The notes under the pieces were generated by a model. That model had not been told where the DNA came from. It was given only the letters and a program-made list of their open reading frames with translations, and did no database searches. From NCBI GenBank assembly GCA_964035775.1, contig CAXIVS010000680.1, positions 62,001 to 126,000 of the forward strand: a stretch of DNA of 64,000 bases, in the 5' to 3' direction. Position numbers and translations under genes: made by a program. Of the stretch, positions 24,805-35,839 are shown piece by piece. Numbering within the stretch: position 1 is the first letter of the stretch; each line of letters begins with the position of its first letter. This DNA comes from Osedax frankpressi (lineage: Eukaryota; Annelida; Polychaeta; Sabellida; Siboglinidae).

Positions 24805-25905
24805 TAAGTTAAGAGATGATATCAGTTTAATAGTTAAGTTAAGAGATGATATCAGTTTAATAGTTAAGTTAAGAGATGATATCAGTTTAATAGTTAAGTT
24901 AAGAGATGATATCAGTTTAATAGTTAAGTTAAGAGATGATATCAGTTTAATAGTTAAGAGATGATATCAGTTTAATTGTTAAGTTAAGAGATGATATCAG
25001 TTTAATAGTTAAGTTAAGAGATGATATCAGTTTAATAGTTAAGTTAAGAGATGATATCAGTTTAATAGTTAAGTTAAGAGGTGATATCAGTTTAATAGTT
25101 AAGTTAAGAGATGATATCAGTTTAATTGTTAAGTTAAGAGATGATATCAGTTTAATAGTTAAGTTAAGAGATGATATCAGTTTAATAGTTAAGTTAAGAG
25201 ATGATATCAGTTTAATAGTCAAGTTAAGAGATGATATCAGTTTAATAGTTAAGTTAAGAGATGATATCAGTTTAATAATTAAGTTAAGAGATGATATCAG
25301 TTTAATAGTTAAGTTAAGAGATGATATCAGTTTAATAGTTAAGTTAAGAGATGATATCAGTTTAATAGTTAAGTTAGGAGATGATATTAGTTTAATAATT
25401 AAGTTAAGAGATGATATCAGTTTAATAGTTAAGTTAAGAGATGATATCAGTTTAATAATTAAGTTAAGAGATGATATCAGTTTAATAGTTAAGTTAAGAG
25501 ATGATATCAGTTTAATAGTTAAGTTAAGAGATGATATCAGTTTAATAATTAAGTTAAGAGGTGATATCAGTTTAATAGTTAAGTTAAGAGATGATATCAG
25601 TTTAATAGTTAAGAGATGATATCAGTTTAATTGTTAAGTTAAGAGATGATATCAGTTTAATAATTAAGTTAAGAGATGATATCAGTTTAATAGTTAAGTT
25701 AAGAGAAGATATCAGTTTAATAGTTAAGTTAAGAGATGATATCAGTTTAATAGTTAAGTTAAGAGATGATATCAGTTTAATAGTTAAGATAGGAGATGAT
25801 ATCAGTTTAATAATTAAGTTAAGAGATGATATCAGTTTAATAGTTAAGTTAAGAGATGATATCAGTTTAATAGTTAAGTTAAGAGATGATATCAGTTTAA
25901 TAGTT
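24805..25905 (+). repeat. 1,220-bp-offset duplication, copy 1
   Basis: Marker order: S25 near 24958, W, G near 25080, W, X at 25218, N, T at 25375, N, N, G near 25560, S25 near 25610, W, N, an AGAAG unit near 25706, and GATAGGAG near 25788. The same order recurs 1,220 bp later. The offset equals 39 x 30 + 2 x 25, matching two S25. A linker of about 120 bp (25,906-26,024), with GTTAAATTAAG and R, separates the alignable parts. Confidence 0.82.
24952..25403 (+). repeat. X cassette (type copy), with open - strand frame
   Basis: The order S25-W-(3 units)-G-W-(2 units)-X-N-(2 units)-T is stereotyped, with the X-to-T distance always 157 bp where checked (10181, 25218, 60674). GTCAAG occurs at 5235, 7333, 10181, 12739, 14852, 17678, 22222, 25218, 26438, 29614, 40561, 43302, 46418, 52665, 55257, 57102 and 60674. 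On the - strand, X turns a TTA codon into TTG, and the frame then stays open to a TAA at the S25 junction, reading repeated LTIKLISSLN. This is not a gene: the start is only a TTG, and the frame is open everywhere in the repeat. Confidence 0.83.
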
Positions 25906-26024
25906 AAGTTAAGAGATGATATCAGTTTAATAGTTAAGTTAAGAGATGATATCAGTTTAATAGTTAAATTAAGAGATGATATCAGTTTAATAGTTAAGAG
26001 ATGAGATGATATCAGTTTAATAGT

Positions 26025-27125
26025 TAAGTTAAGAGATGATATCAGTTTAATAGTTAAGTTAAGAGATGATATCAGTTTAATAGTTAAGTTAAGAGATGAT
26101 ATCAGTTTAATAGTTAAGTTAAGAGATGATATCAGTTTAATAGTTAAGTTAAGAGATGATATCAGTTTAATAGTTAAGAGATGATATCAGTTTAATTGTT
26201 AAGTTAAGAGATGATATCAGTTTAATAGTTAAGTTAAGAGATGATATCAGTTTAATAGTTAAGTTAAGAGATGATATCAGTTTAATAGTTAAGTTAAGAG
26301 GTGATATCAGTTTAATAGTTAAGTTAAGAGATGATATCAGTTTAATTGTTAAGTTAAGAGATGATATCAGTTTAATAGTTAAGTTAAGAGATGATATCAG
26401 TTTAATAGTTAAGTTAAGAGATGATATCAGTTTAATAGTCAAGTTAAGAGATGATATCAGTTTAATAGTTAAGTTAAGAGATGATATCAGTTTAATAATT
26501 AAGTTAAGAGATGATATCAGTTTAATAGTTAAGTTAAGAGATGATATCAGTTTAATAGTTAAGTTAAGAGATGATATCAGTTTAATAGTTAAGTTAGGAG
26601 ATGATATTAGTTTAATAATTAAGTTAAGAGATGATATCAGTTTAATAGTTAAGTTAAGAGATGATATCAGTTTAATAATTAAGTTAAGAGATGATATCAG
26701 TTTAATAGTTAAGTTAAGAGATGATATCAGTTTAATAGTTAAGTTAAGAGATGATATCAGTTTAATAATTAAGTTAAGAGGTGATATCAGTTTAATAGTT
26801 AAGTTAAGAGATGATATCAGTTTAATAGTTAAGAGATGATATCAGTTTAATTGTTAAGTTAAGAGATGATATCAGTTTAATAATTAAGTTAAGAGATGAT
26901 ATCAGTTTAATAGTTAAGTTAAGAGAAGATATCAGTTTAATAGTTAAGTTAAGAGATGATATCAGTTTAATAGTTAAGTTAAGAGATGATATCAGTTTAA
27001 TAGTTAAGATAGGAGATGATATCAGTTTAATAATTAAGTTAAGAGATGATATCAGTTTAATAGTTAAGTTAAGAGATGATATCAGTTTAATAGTTAAGTT
27101 AAGAGATGATATCAGTTTAATAGTT
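26025..27125 (+). repeat. 1,220-bp-offset duplication, copy 2
   Basis: This repeats X (26438), T, G, S25, W, N, AGAAG (near 26926) and GATAGGAG (near 27007). It then enters a D28 unit near 27131, which copy 1 lacks. The arrangement of this copy plus the D28 unit is repeated 3,176 bp later at 29,343-30,630. That indicates the 1,220-bp event was inserted into an older 3,176-bp duplication. Confidence 0.82.
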
Positions 27126-29180
27126 AAGTTAAGATGATATCAGTTTAATAGTTAAGTTAAGAGATGATATCAGTTTAATAATTAAGTTAAGAGATGATAT
27201 CAGTTTAATAGTTAAGTTAAGAGATGATATCAGTTTAATAGTTAAGTTAAGAGATGATATCAGTTTAATAGTTAAGTTAGGAGATGATATTAGTTTAATA
27301 ATTAAGTTAAGAGATGATATCAGTTTAATAGTTAAGTTAAGAGATGATATCAGTTTAATAATTAAGTTAAGAGATGATATCAGTTTAATAGTTAAGTTAA
27401 GAGATGATATCAGTTTAATAGTTAAGTTAAGAGATGATATCAGTTTAATAATTAAGTTAGGAGATGATATTAGTTTAATAATTAAGTTAAGAGATGATAT
27501 CAGTTTAATAGTTAAGTTAAGAGATGATATCAGTTTAATAATTAAGTTAAGAGATGATATCAGTTTAATAGTTAAGTTAAGAGATGATATCAGTTTAATA
27601 GTTAAGTTAAGAGATGATATCAGTTTAATAATTAAGTTAAGAGGTGATATCAGTTTAATAGTTAAGTTAAGAGATGATATCAGTTTAATAGTTAAGAGAT
27701 GATATCAGTTTAATTGTTAAGTTAAGAGATGATATCAGTTTAATAATTAAGTTAAGAGATGATATCAGTTTAATAGTTAAGTTAAGAGATGATATCAGTT
27801 TAATAGTTAAGTTAAGAGATGATATCAGTTTAATAGTTAAGAGATGAGATGATATCAGTTTAATAGTTAAGTTAAGAGATGATATCAGTTTAATAGTTAA
27901 GTTAAGATGATATCAGTTTAATAGTTAAGTTAAGAGATGATATCAGTTTAATAGTTAAGTTAAGAGATGATATCAGTTTAATAGTTAAGTTAAGAGATGA
28001 TATCAGTTTAATAGTTAAGTTAAGAGACGATATCAGTTTAATAGTTAAGTTAAGAGATGATATCAGTTTAATAGATCAGAGATGAGATGATAGCAGTTTA
28101 ATAGTTAAGTTAAGAGATGATATCAGTTTAATAGTTAAGTTAAGAGATGATATCAGTTTAATAGTTAAGTTAAGAGATGATATCAGTTTAATAGTTAAGT
28201 TAAGAGATGATATCAGTTTAATAGTTAAGTTAAGAGATGATATCAGTTTAATAGTTAAGAGATGAGATGATATCAGTTTAATAGTTAAGTTAAGAGATGA
28301 TATCAGTTTAATAGTTAAGTTAAGAGATGATATCAGTTAAATAGTTAAGTTAAGAGATGATATCAGTTTAATAGTTAAGTTAAGAGAAGATATCAGTTTA
28401 ATAGTTAAGAGATGATATCAGTTTAATAGTTAAGTTAAGAGATGATATCAGTTTAATAGTTAAGTTAAGAGAAGATATCAGTTTAATAGTTAAGTTAAGA
28501 TATTATATCAGTTTAATAGTTAAGTTAAGAGATGATATTAGTTTAATAGTTAAGTTAAGAGATGATATCAGTTTAATAGTTAAGTTAAGAGATGATATCA
28601 GTTTAATAGTTAAGTTAAGAGATGATATCAGTTTAATAGTTAAGTTAAGAGACGATATCAGTTTAATAGTTAAGTTAAGAGATGATATCAGTTTAATAGT
28701 TAAGTTAAGAAATGATATCAGTTTAATAGTTAAGTTAAGAGACGATATCAGTTTAATAGTTAAGAGATGATATCAGTTTAATAGTTAAGTTAAGAGATGA
28801 TATCAGTTTAATAGTTAAGTTAAGAGAAGATATCAGTTTAATAGTTAAGTTAAGATATGATATCAGTTTAATAGTTAAGTTAAGAGATGATATCAGTTTA
28901 ATAGTTAAGTTAAGAGACGATATCAGTTTAATAGTTAAGTTAAGAGATGATATCAGTTTAATAGTTAAGAGATGAGATGATATCAGTTTAATAGTTAAGT
29001 TAAGATATGATATCAGTTTAATAGTTAAGTTAAGAGATGATATCAGTTTAATAGTTAAGTTAAGAGATGATATCAGTTTAATAGTTAAGTTAAGAGATGA
29101 TATCAGTTTAATAGTTAAGAGATGATATCAGTTTAATTGTTAAGTTAAGAGATGATATCAGTTTAATAGTTAAGTTAAGA
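27126..29180 (+). repeat. Third copy of the D28/Q region
   Basis: This segment contains D28 near 27131, two T monomers 180 bp apart (near 27,280 and 27,460), G, S25, W, N, R, D28 near 27904, C, Q with GATAGCAG at 28089, AGAAG units, TATTAT near 28500, GATATTAG near 28538 and TATGA units. From about 27,440 it aligns with 18,500 at offset 8,940 and with 23,044 at offset 4,396. It lacks the GTATA change of the two earlier copies and has private GTTAAATAG (near 28327) and AAATG (near 28710) changes. The D28-to-D28 distance is 773 bp, that is 593 plus six monomers. Confidence 0.82.
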
Positions 29181-30049
29181 GATGATATCAGTGTAATAGT
29201 TAAGTTAAAAGATGATATCAGTTTAATAGTTAAGTTAAGAGATGATATCAGTTTAATAGTTAAGTTAAGAGATGATATCAGTTTAATAGTTAAGTTAAGA
29301 GATGATATCAGTTTAATAGTTAAGTTAAGAGATGATATCAGTTTAATAGTTAAGAGATGATATCAGTTTAATTGTTAAGTTAAGAGATGATATCAGTTTA
29401 ATAGTTAAGTTAAGAGATGATATCAGTTTAATAGTTAAGTTAAGAGATGATATCAGTTTAATAGTTAAGTTAAGAGGTGATATCAGTTTAATAGTTAAGT
29501 TAAGAGATGATATCAGTTTAATTGTTAAGTTAAGAGATGATATCAGTTTAATAGTTAAGTTAAGAGATGATATCAGTTTAATAGTTAAGTTAAGAGATGA
29601 TATCAGTTTAATAGTCAAGTTAAGAGATGATATCAGTTTAATAGTTAAGTTAAGAGATGATATCAGTTTAATAATTAAGTTAAGAGATGATATCAGTTTA
29701 ATAGTTAAGTTAAGAGATGATATCAGTTTAATAGTTAAGTTAAGAGATGATATCAGTTTAATAGTTAAGTTAGGAGATGATATTAGTTTAATAATTAAGT
29801 TAAGAGATGATATCAGTTTAATAGTTAAGTTAAGAGATGATATCAGTTTAATAATTAAGTTAAGAGATGATATCAGTTTAATAGTTAAGTTAAGAGATGA
29901 TATCAGTTTAATAGTTAAGTTAAGAGATGATATCAGTTTAATAATTAAGTTAAGAGGTGATATCAGTTTAATAGTTAAGTTAAGAGATGATATCAGTTTA
30001 ATAGTTAAGAGATGATATCAGTTTAATTGTTAAGTTAAGAGATGATATC
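29181..30049 (+). repeat. X cassette block
   Basis: GTG near 29190, a private TTAAAAGATG near 29207, S25 near 29352, W, G near 29475, W, X at 29614, N, T, N, N, G near 29953, S25 near 30010, W and N. It aligns to 24,785-25,650 at offset 4,396 and to 26,005-26,875 at offset 3,176. In the - strand frame it holds one of the open runs translating to repeated LTIKLISSLN, opened by the TTG created by the X change. Confidence 0.8.
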
Positions 30050-32215
30050 AGTTTAATAATTAAGTTAAGAGATGATATCAGTTTAATAGTTAAGTTAAGA
30101 GAAGATATCAGTTTAATAGTTAAGTTAAGAGATGATATCAGTTTAATAGTTAAGTTAAGAGATGATATCAGTTTAATAGTTAAGATAGGAGATGATATCA
30201 GTTTAATAATTAAGTTAAGAGATGATATCAGTTTAATAGTTAAGTTAAGAGATGATATCAGTTTAATAGTTAAGTTAAGAGATGATATCAGTTTAATAGT
30301 TAAGTTAAGATGATATCAGTTTAATAGTTAAGTTAAGAGATGATATCAGTTTAATAATTAAGTTAAGAGATGATATCAGTTTAATAGTTAAGTTAAGAGA
30401 TGATATCAGTTTAATAGTTAAGTTAAGAGATGATATCAGTTTAATAGTTAAGTTAGGAGATGATATTAGTTTAATAATTAAGTTAAGAGATGATATCAGT
30501 TTAATAGTTAAGTTAAGAGATGATATCAGTTTAATAATTAAGTTAAGAGATGATATCAGTTTAATAGTTAAGTTAAGAGATGATATCAGTTTAATAGTTA
30601 AGTTAAGAGATGATATCAGTTTAATAATTAAGTTAAGAGGTGATATCAGTTTAATAGTTAAGTTAAGAGATGATATCAGTTTAATAGTTAAGAGATGATA
30701 TCAGTTTAATTGTTAAGTTAAGAGATGATATCAGTTTAATAATTAAGTTAAGAGATGATATCAGTTTAATAGTTAAGTTAAGAGATGATATCAGTTTAAT
30801 AGTTAAGTTAAGAGATGATATCAGTTTAATAGTTAAGAGATGAGATGATATCAGTTTAATAGTTAAGTTAAGAGATGATATCAGTTTAATAGTTAAGTTA
30901 AGATGATATCAGTTTAATAGTTAAGTTAAGAGATGATATCAGTTTAATAGTTTAGTTAAGAGATGATATCAGTTTAATAGATCAGAGATGAGATGATATC
31001 AGTTTAATAGTTAAGTTAAGAGATGATATCAGTTTAATAGTTAAGTTAAGAGATGATATCAGTTTAATAGTTAAGTTAAGAGATGATATCAGTTTAATAG
31101 TTAAGTTAAGAGATGATATCAGTTTAATAGTTAAGTTAAGAGATGATATCAGTTTAATAGTTAAGAGATGAGATGATATCAGTTTAATAGTTAAGTTAAG
31201 AGATGATATCAGTTTAATAGTTAAGTTAAGAGATGATATCAGTTTAATAGTTAAGTTAAGAGATGATATCAGTTTAATAGTTAAGTTAAGAGAAGATATC
31301 AGTTTAATAGTTAAGAGATGATATCAGTTTAATAGTTAAGTTAAGAGATGATATCAGTTTAATAGTTAAGTTAAGAGAAGATATCAGTTTAATAGTTAAG
31401 TTAAGATATTATATCAGTTTAATAGTTAAGTTAAGAGATGATATGAGTTTAATAGTTAAGTTAAGAGATAATATCAGTTTAATAGTTAAGTTAAGAGATG
31501 ATATCAGTTTAATAGTTAATTTAAGAGATGATATCAGTTTAATAGTTAAGTTAAGAGACGATATCAGTTTAATAGTTAAGTTAAGAGATGATATCAGTTT
31601 AATAGTTAAGTTAAGAGATGATATCAGTTTAATAGTTAAGTTAAGAGACGATATCAGTTTAATAGTTAAGAGATGATATCAGTTTAATAGTTAAGTTAAG
31701 AGATGATATCAGTTTAATAGTTAAGTTAAGAGAAGATATCAGTTTAATAGTTAAGTTAAGATATGATATCAGTTTAATAGTTAAGTTAAGAGATGATATC
31801 AGTTTAATAGTTAAGTTAAGAGACGATATCAGTTTAATAGTTAAGTTAAGAGATGATATCAGTTTAATAGTTAAGAGATGAGATGATATCAGTTTAATAG
31901 TTAAGTTAAGAGATGATATCAGTTTAATAGTTAAGTTAAGAGATGATATCAGTTTAATAGTTAAGTTAAGAGATGATATCAGTTTAATAGTTAAGTTAAG
32001 AGATGATATCAGTTTAATAGTTAAGAGATGATATCAGTTTAATTGTTAAGTTAAGAGATGATATCAGTTTAATAGTTAAGTTAAGAGATGATATCAGTGT
32101 AATAGTTAAGTTAAGAGATGATATCAGTTTAATAGTTAAGTTAAGAGATGATATCAGTTTAATAGTTAAGTTAAGAGATGATATCAGTTTAATAGTTAAG
32201 TTAAGAGATGATATC
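30050..32215 (+). repeat. 2,166-bp tandem duplication, copy 1
   Basis: Markers: N, AGAAG near 30106, GATAGGAG at 30184, N, D28 at 30307, N, T, N, N, G, S25 near 30690, W, N, R, D28 at 30900, F near 30953, Q near 30971, R near 31166, AGAAG, S25, AGAAG, TATTAT near 31406, GATATGAG (ATG at 31443), C units, S25 near 31671, AGAAG, TATGA, C, R near 31875, S25 near 32030, W and GTG near 32097. The length equals 67 x 30 + 4 x 25 + 2 x 28. Private changes include GATAATATC near 31466 and AATTTAAG near 31518. Confidence 0.87.
31317..31676 (+). repeat. Q-cassette GATATGAG array (not a gene)
   Basis: Two AGAAG units, a TATTAT unit and a GATATGAG unit are followed by six or seven canonical or C units and an S25. 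The ATG in GATATGAG opens a 77-codon + frame of repeated LIVKLRDDIS. Equivalent arrays are at 33609, 37583, 39484, 45366 and 51588. In the older-looking copies near 19.6, 24.1 and 28.5 kb the same slot reads GATATTAG and has no ATG. The ORF therefore exists only because of a single substitution in a repeat unit. Confidence 0.82.
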
Positions 32216-34380
32216 AGTTTAATAATTAAGTTAAGAGATGATATCAGTTTAATAGTTAAGTTAAGAGATGATATCAGTTTAATAGTTAAGTTAAGAGATG
32301 ATATCAGTTTAATAGTTAAGTTAAGAGATGATATCAGTTTAATAGTTAAGATAGGAGATGATATCAGTTTAATAATTAAGTTAAGAGATGATATCAGTTT
32401 AATAGTTAAGTTAAGAGATGATATCAGTTTAATAGTTAAGTTAAGAGATGATATCAGTTTAATAGTTAAGTTAAGATGATATCAGTTTAATAGTTAAGTT
32501 AAGAGATGATATCAGTTTAATAATTAAGTTAAGAGATGATATCAGTTTAATAGTTAAGTTAAGAGATGATATCAGTTTAATAGTTAAGTTAAGAGATGAT
32601 ATCAGTTTAATAGTTAAGTTAGGAGATGATATTAGTTTAATAATTAAGTTAAGAGATGATATCAGTTTAATAGTTAAATTAAGAGATGATATCAGTTTAA
32701 TAATTAAGTTAAGAGATGATATCAGTTTAATAGTTAAGTTAAGAGATGATATCAGTTTAATAGTTAAGTTAAGAGATGATATCAGTTTAATAATTAAGTT
32801 AAGAGGTGATATCAGTTTAATAGTTAAGTTAAGAGATGATATCAGTTTAATAGTTAAGAGATGATATCAGTTTAATTGTTAAGTTAAGAGATGATATCAG
32901 TTTAATAATTAAGTTAAGAGATGATATAAGTTTAATAGTTAAGTTAAGAGATGATATCAGTTTAATAGTTAAGTTAAGAGATGATATCAGTTTAATAGTT
33001 AAGAGATGAGATGATATCAGTTTAATAGTTAAGTTAAGAGATGATATCAGTTTAATAATTAAGTTAAGATGATATCAGTTAAATAGTTAAGTTAAGAGAT
33101 GATATCAGTTTAATAGTTTAGTTAAGAGATGATATCAGTTTAATAGATCAGAGATGAGATGATATCAGTTTAATAGTTAAGTTAAGAGATGATATCAGTT
33201 TAATAGTTAAGTTAAGAGATGATATCAGTTTAATAGTTAAGTTAAGAGATGATATCAGTTTAATAGTTAAGTTAAGAGATGATATCAGTTTAATAGTTAA
33301 GTTAAGAGATGATATCAGTTTAATAGTTAAGAGATGAGATGATATCAGTTTAATAGTTAAGTTAAGAGATGATATCAGTTTAATAGTTAAGTTAAGAGAT
33401 GATATCAGTTTAATAGTTAAGTTAAGAGATGATATCAGTTTAATAGTTAAGTTAAGAGAAGATATCAGTTTAATAGTTAAGAGATGATATCAGTTTAATA
33501 GTTAAGTTAAGAGATGATATCAGTTTAATAGTTAAGTTAAGAGAAGATATCAGTTTAATAGTTAAGTTAAGATATTATATCAGTTTAATAGTTAAGTTAA
33601 GAGATGATATGAGTTTAATAGTTAAGTTAAGAGATGATATCAGTTTAATAGTTAAGTTAAGAGATGATATCAGTTTAATAGTTAAGTTAAGAGATGATAT
33701 CAGTTTAATAGTTAAGTTAAGAGACGATATCAGTTTAATAGTTAAGTTAAGAGATGATATCAGTTTAATAGTTAAGTTAAGAGATGATATCAGTTTAATA
33801 GTTAAGTTAAGAGACGATATCAGTTTAATAGTTAAGAGATGATATCAGTTTAATAGTTAAGTTAAGAGATGATATCAGTTTAATAGTTAAGTTAAGAGAA
33901 GATATCAGTTTAATAGTTAAGTTAAGATATGATATCAGTTTAATAGTTAAGTTAAGAGATGATATCAGTTTAATAGTTAAGTTAAGAGACGATATCAGTT
34001 TAATAGTTAAGTTAAGAGATGATATCAGTTTAATAGTTAAGAGATGAGATGATATCAGTTTAATAGTTAAGTTAAGAGATGATATCAGTTTAATAGTTAA
34101 GTTAAGAGATGATATCAGTTTAATAGTTAAGTTAAGAGATGATATCAGTTTAATAGTTAAGTTAAGAGATGATATCAGTTTAATAGTTAAGAGATGATAT
34201 CAGTTTAATTGTTAAGTTAAGAGATGATATCAGTTTAATAGTTAAGTTAAGAGATGATATCAGTGTAATAGTTAAGTTAAGAGATGATATCAGTTTAATA
34301 GTTAAGTTAAGAGATGATATCAGTTTAATAGTTAAGTTAAGAGATGATATCAGTTTAATAGTTAAGTTAAGAGATGATAT
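32216..34380 (+). repeat. 2,166-bp tandem duplication, copy 2
   Basis: This is head-to-tail with copy 1: GATAGGAG 30184 to 32350, D28 30307 to 32473 and 30900 to 33066, GATATGAG ATG 31443 to 33609, GTG 32097 to 34263. It lacks the AGAAG unit expected near 32272 and has private GATATAAG (near 32925) and GTTAAATAG (near 33078) changes. In both copies Q follows F almost directly, with no C monomer between them, unlike 36.9-39.1 kb. Confidence 0.87.
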
Positions 34381-35839
34381 CAGTTTAATAGTTAAGTTAA
34401 GAGATGATATCAGTTTAATAGTTAAGAGATGATATCAGTTTAATTGTTAAGTTAAGAGATGATATCAGTTTAATAGTTAAGTTAAGAGATGATATCAGTT
34501 TAATAGTTAAGTTAAGAGATGATATCAGTTTAATAGTTAAGTTAAGAGGTGATATCAGTTTAATAGTTAAGTTAAGAGATGATATCAGTTTAATTGTTAA
34601 GTTAAGAGATGATATCAGTTTAATAGTTAAGTTAAGAGATGATATCAGTTTAATAGTTAAGTTAAGAGATGATATCAGTTTAATAGTTAAGTTAAGAGAT
34701 GATATCAGTTTAATAGTTAAGTTAAGAGATGATATCAGTTTAATAGTTAAGTTAGGAGATGATATTAGTTTAATAATTAAGTTAAGAGATGATATCAGTT
34801 TAATAGTTAAGTTAAGAGATGATATCAGTTTAATAATTAAGTTAAGAGATGATATCAGTTTAATAGTTAAGTTAAGAGATGATATCAGTTTAATAGTTAA
34901 GTTAAGAGATGATATCAGTTTAATAATTAAGTTAAGAGGTGATATCAGTTTAATAGTTAAGTTAAGAGATGATATCAGTTTAATAGTTAAGAGATGATAT
35001 CAGTTTAATTGTTAAGTTAAGAGATGATATCAGTTTAATAATTAAGTTAAGAGATGATATCAGTTTAATAGTTAAGTTAAGAGATGATATCAGTTTAATA
35101 GTTAAGTTAAGAGATGATATCAGTTTAATAGTTAAGTTAAGAGATGATATCAGTTTAATAGTTAAGATAGGAGATGATATCAGTTTAATAATTAAGTTAA
35201 GAGATGATATCAGTTTAATAGTTAAGTTAAGAGATGATATCAGTTTAATAGTTAAGTTAAGAGATGATATAAGTTTAATAGTTAAGTTAAGATGATATCA
35301 GTTTAATAGTTAAGTTAAGAGATGATATCAGTTTAATAATTAAGTTAAGAGATGATATCAGTTTAATAGTTAAGTTAAGAGATGATATCAGTTTAATAGT
35401 TAAGTTAAGAGATGATATCAGTTTAATAGTTAAGTTAGGAGATGATATTAGTTTAATAATTAAGTTAAGAGATGATATCAGTTTAATAGTTAAGTTAAGA
35501 GATGATATCAGTTTAATAATTAAGTTAAGAGATGATATCAGTTTAATAGTTAAGTTAAGAGATGATATCAGTTTAATAGTTAAGTTAAGAGATGATATCA
35601 GTTTAATAATTAAGTTAAGAGGTGATATCAGTTTAATAGTTAAGTTAAGAGATGATATCAGTTTAATAGTTAAGAGATGATATCAGTTTAATTGTTAAGT
35701 TAAGAGATGATATCAGTTTAATAATTAAGTTAAGAGATGATATCAGTTTAATAGTTAAGTTAAGAGATGATATCAGTTTAATAGTTAAGTTAGGAGATGA
35801 TATTAGTTTAATAATTAAGTTAAGAGATGATATCAGTTT
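34381..35839 (+). repeat. X-less X cassette plus D28/T units
   Basis: S25 near 34430, W, G near 34550 and W are present as in other X cassettes. The unit that should carry GTCAAG and the following N unit are canonical; the T monomer then occurs as usual (near 34753). Next come N, N, G, S25, W, N, GATAGGAG near 35165, D28 near 35290, N, T near 35435, G, S25, W, N and a second T near 35790. The two T monomers are 355 bp apart. This looks like a cassette converted towards canonical, or one formed by recombination inside it. Confidence 0.75.

Noticed and set aside
24947-25222. - strand ORFs of 71-146 codons of repeated LTIKLISSLN (for example 5024-5239, 9910-10185, 24947-25222, 53590-54030)
   Set aside because: Those checked start at TTG made by the GTCAAG or CAAT variants, not at ATG, and stop at a 25-bp monomer or F unit. 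TTG starts are a bacterial convention and unlikely in the eukaryotic setting this array implies.
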